12,647 bases of DNA, from assembly GCA_025938055.1 (NCBI GenBank), contig JAICQC010000090.1, positions 1 through 12,647 on the forward strand, written 5' to 3'. Source of the stretch: Anaerolineales bacterium. GTDB taxonomy: Bacteria; Chloroflexota; Anaerolineae; Anaerolineales; Villigracilaceae. The position numbers were made by a program, and so were the translations under genes. The notes under the pieces were generated by a model that made no database searches, had not been told where the DNA came from, and saw only the letters and a list, made by a program, of their open reading frames with translations. Below, in pieces: positions 12,486-12,647 of the stretch (position 1 is the first letter of the stretch; each line of letters starts with the position of its first letter).

Positions 12486-12647
12486 ATGGATGCAATCGTA
12501 ACCGCGGGTGGAATCCCGCGACCCGAAGATCCACTTTACACATATTCATATGGTGATTCCAAGGCGTTGATCGATGTTGCCGGGAAACCCATGATCCAAT
12601 GGGTGCTGGATGCGCTTGGCGGCGCGAAAAAAGTGGATAATGTCATC
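12486..12647 (+). CDS. nucleotidyltransferase, MobA-like (N-terminal part)
   Basis: The first 54 codons of a gene that runs off the window. MDAIVTAGGIPRPEDPLYTY opens with the strand and A-G-G loop of the MobA-like / sugar-nucleotidyl NTP transferase fold, which binds the nucleotide phosphates. KALIDVAGKPMIQWVLDAL (25-43) is the signature K-x-L-x-x-V-x-G-K-P-M-I helix that follows. The loop is not the usual G-G-x-S-x-R-M/F-G, so the exact substrate (sugar phosphate, molybdopterin or another alcohol phosphate) cannot be named. The start is supported by AAGGAG five bases before the ATG. It follows the quinate-labelled gene on the same strand and may be co-transcribed with it. Confidence 0.85.
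   Translation, partial: MDAIVTAGGIPRPEDPLYTYSYGDSKALIDVAGKPMIQWVLDALGGAKKVDNVI

Noticed and set aside
1..12647. tRNA, rRNA, CRISPR array, transposase or phage genes
   Set aside because: I looked for TTCGAAT-type T-loops, evenly spaced repeats and integrase or transposase motifs on both strands and found none. A stray attcgaat at 7696-7703 has no surrounding cloverleaf.

Overview
The window looks like ordinary chromosome from a Gram-negative-like or monoderm environmental bacterium of moderate GC content. The best guess is a Chloroflexota (Anaerolineae-type) genome. That is inference, resting on three things: a conserved protein family at 11499-12404 that I associate with Anaerolineae, several Thr/Ser/Pro-rich lipoproteins, and intergenic palindromes and short tandem repeats of a kind common there. 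No rRNA, tRNA, CRISPR array, prophage or transposase gene is visible.

Layout. Bases 1-274 hold the C-terminal end of the DNA polymerase III delta subunit (holA, + strand). It converges, with one base between stops, on a beta-propeller lipoprotein gene at 276-1364 (-). From 1485 to 6087 lies a tightly packed minus-strand run. In transcription order it encodes an aldo/keto reductase of the YghZ type, a lipoprotein with an EF-hand-like calcium loop, a small CxxC protein, an alkyltransferase-like (ATL) DNA-damage protein, a lipase-like alpha/beta hydrolase, and a second alpha/beta hydrolase joined to the lipase by a TGATG stop/start overlap. Upstream on the same strand are surE (5'-nucleotidase) and an ASCH-domain protein. 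They are separated from the reductase by a perfect 40-bp palindrome at 6111-6150.

Bases 7429-7897 carry no intact gene. They contain a likely divergent promoter region, a fragment of an interspersed repeat, two stretches that read like broken coding sequence, and a perfect 28-bp palindrome that forms a good intrinsic terminator for the next minus-strand gene. That gene (7898-9052) encodes a cytoplasmic six-Asp-box (BNR) propeller. To its right everything is on the + strand: an SH3b-domain lipoprotein (9202-9966), an orphan soluble GAF histidine kinase (about 10060-11433), a conserved protein often labelled quinate 5-dehydrogenase (11499-12404), and the first 54 codons of a MobA-like nucleotidyltransferase (12486 to the window end).

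The genes are mostly housekeeping, repair, sensing and surface-lipoprotein functions. I see no convincing new defence or biosynthetic system. The most unexplained structure is non-coding: two facing arrays of degenerate octamers at 12405-12468, two perfect palindromes (6111-6150 and 7750-7777) that share GTAGG...CCTAC termini, and the broken-gene stretch between surE and the BNR gene.
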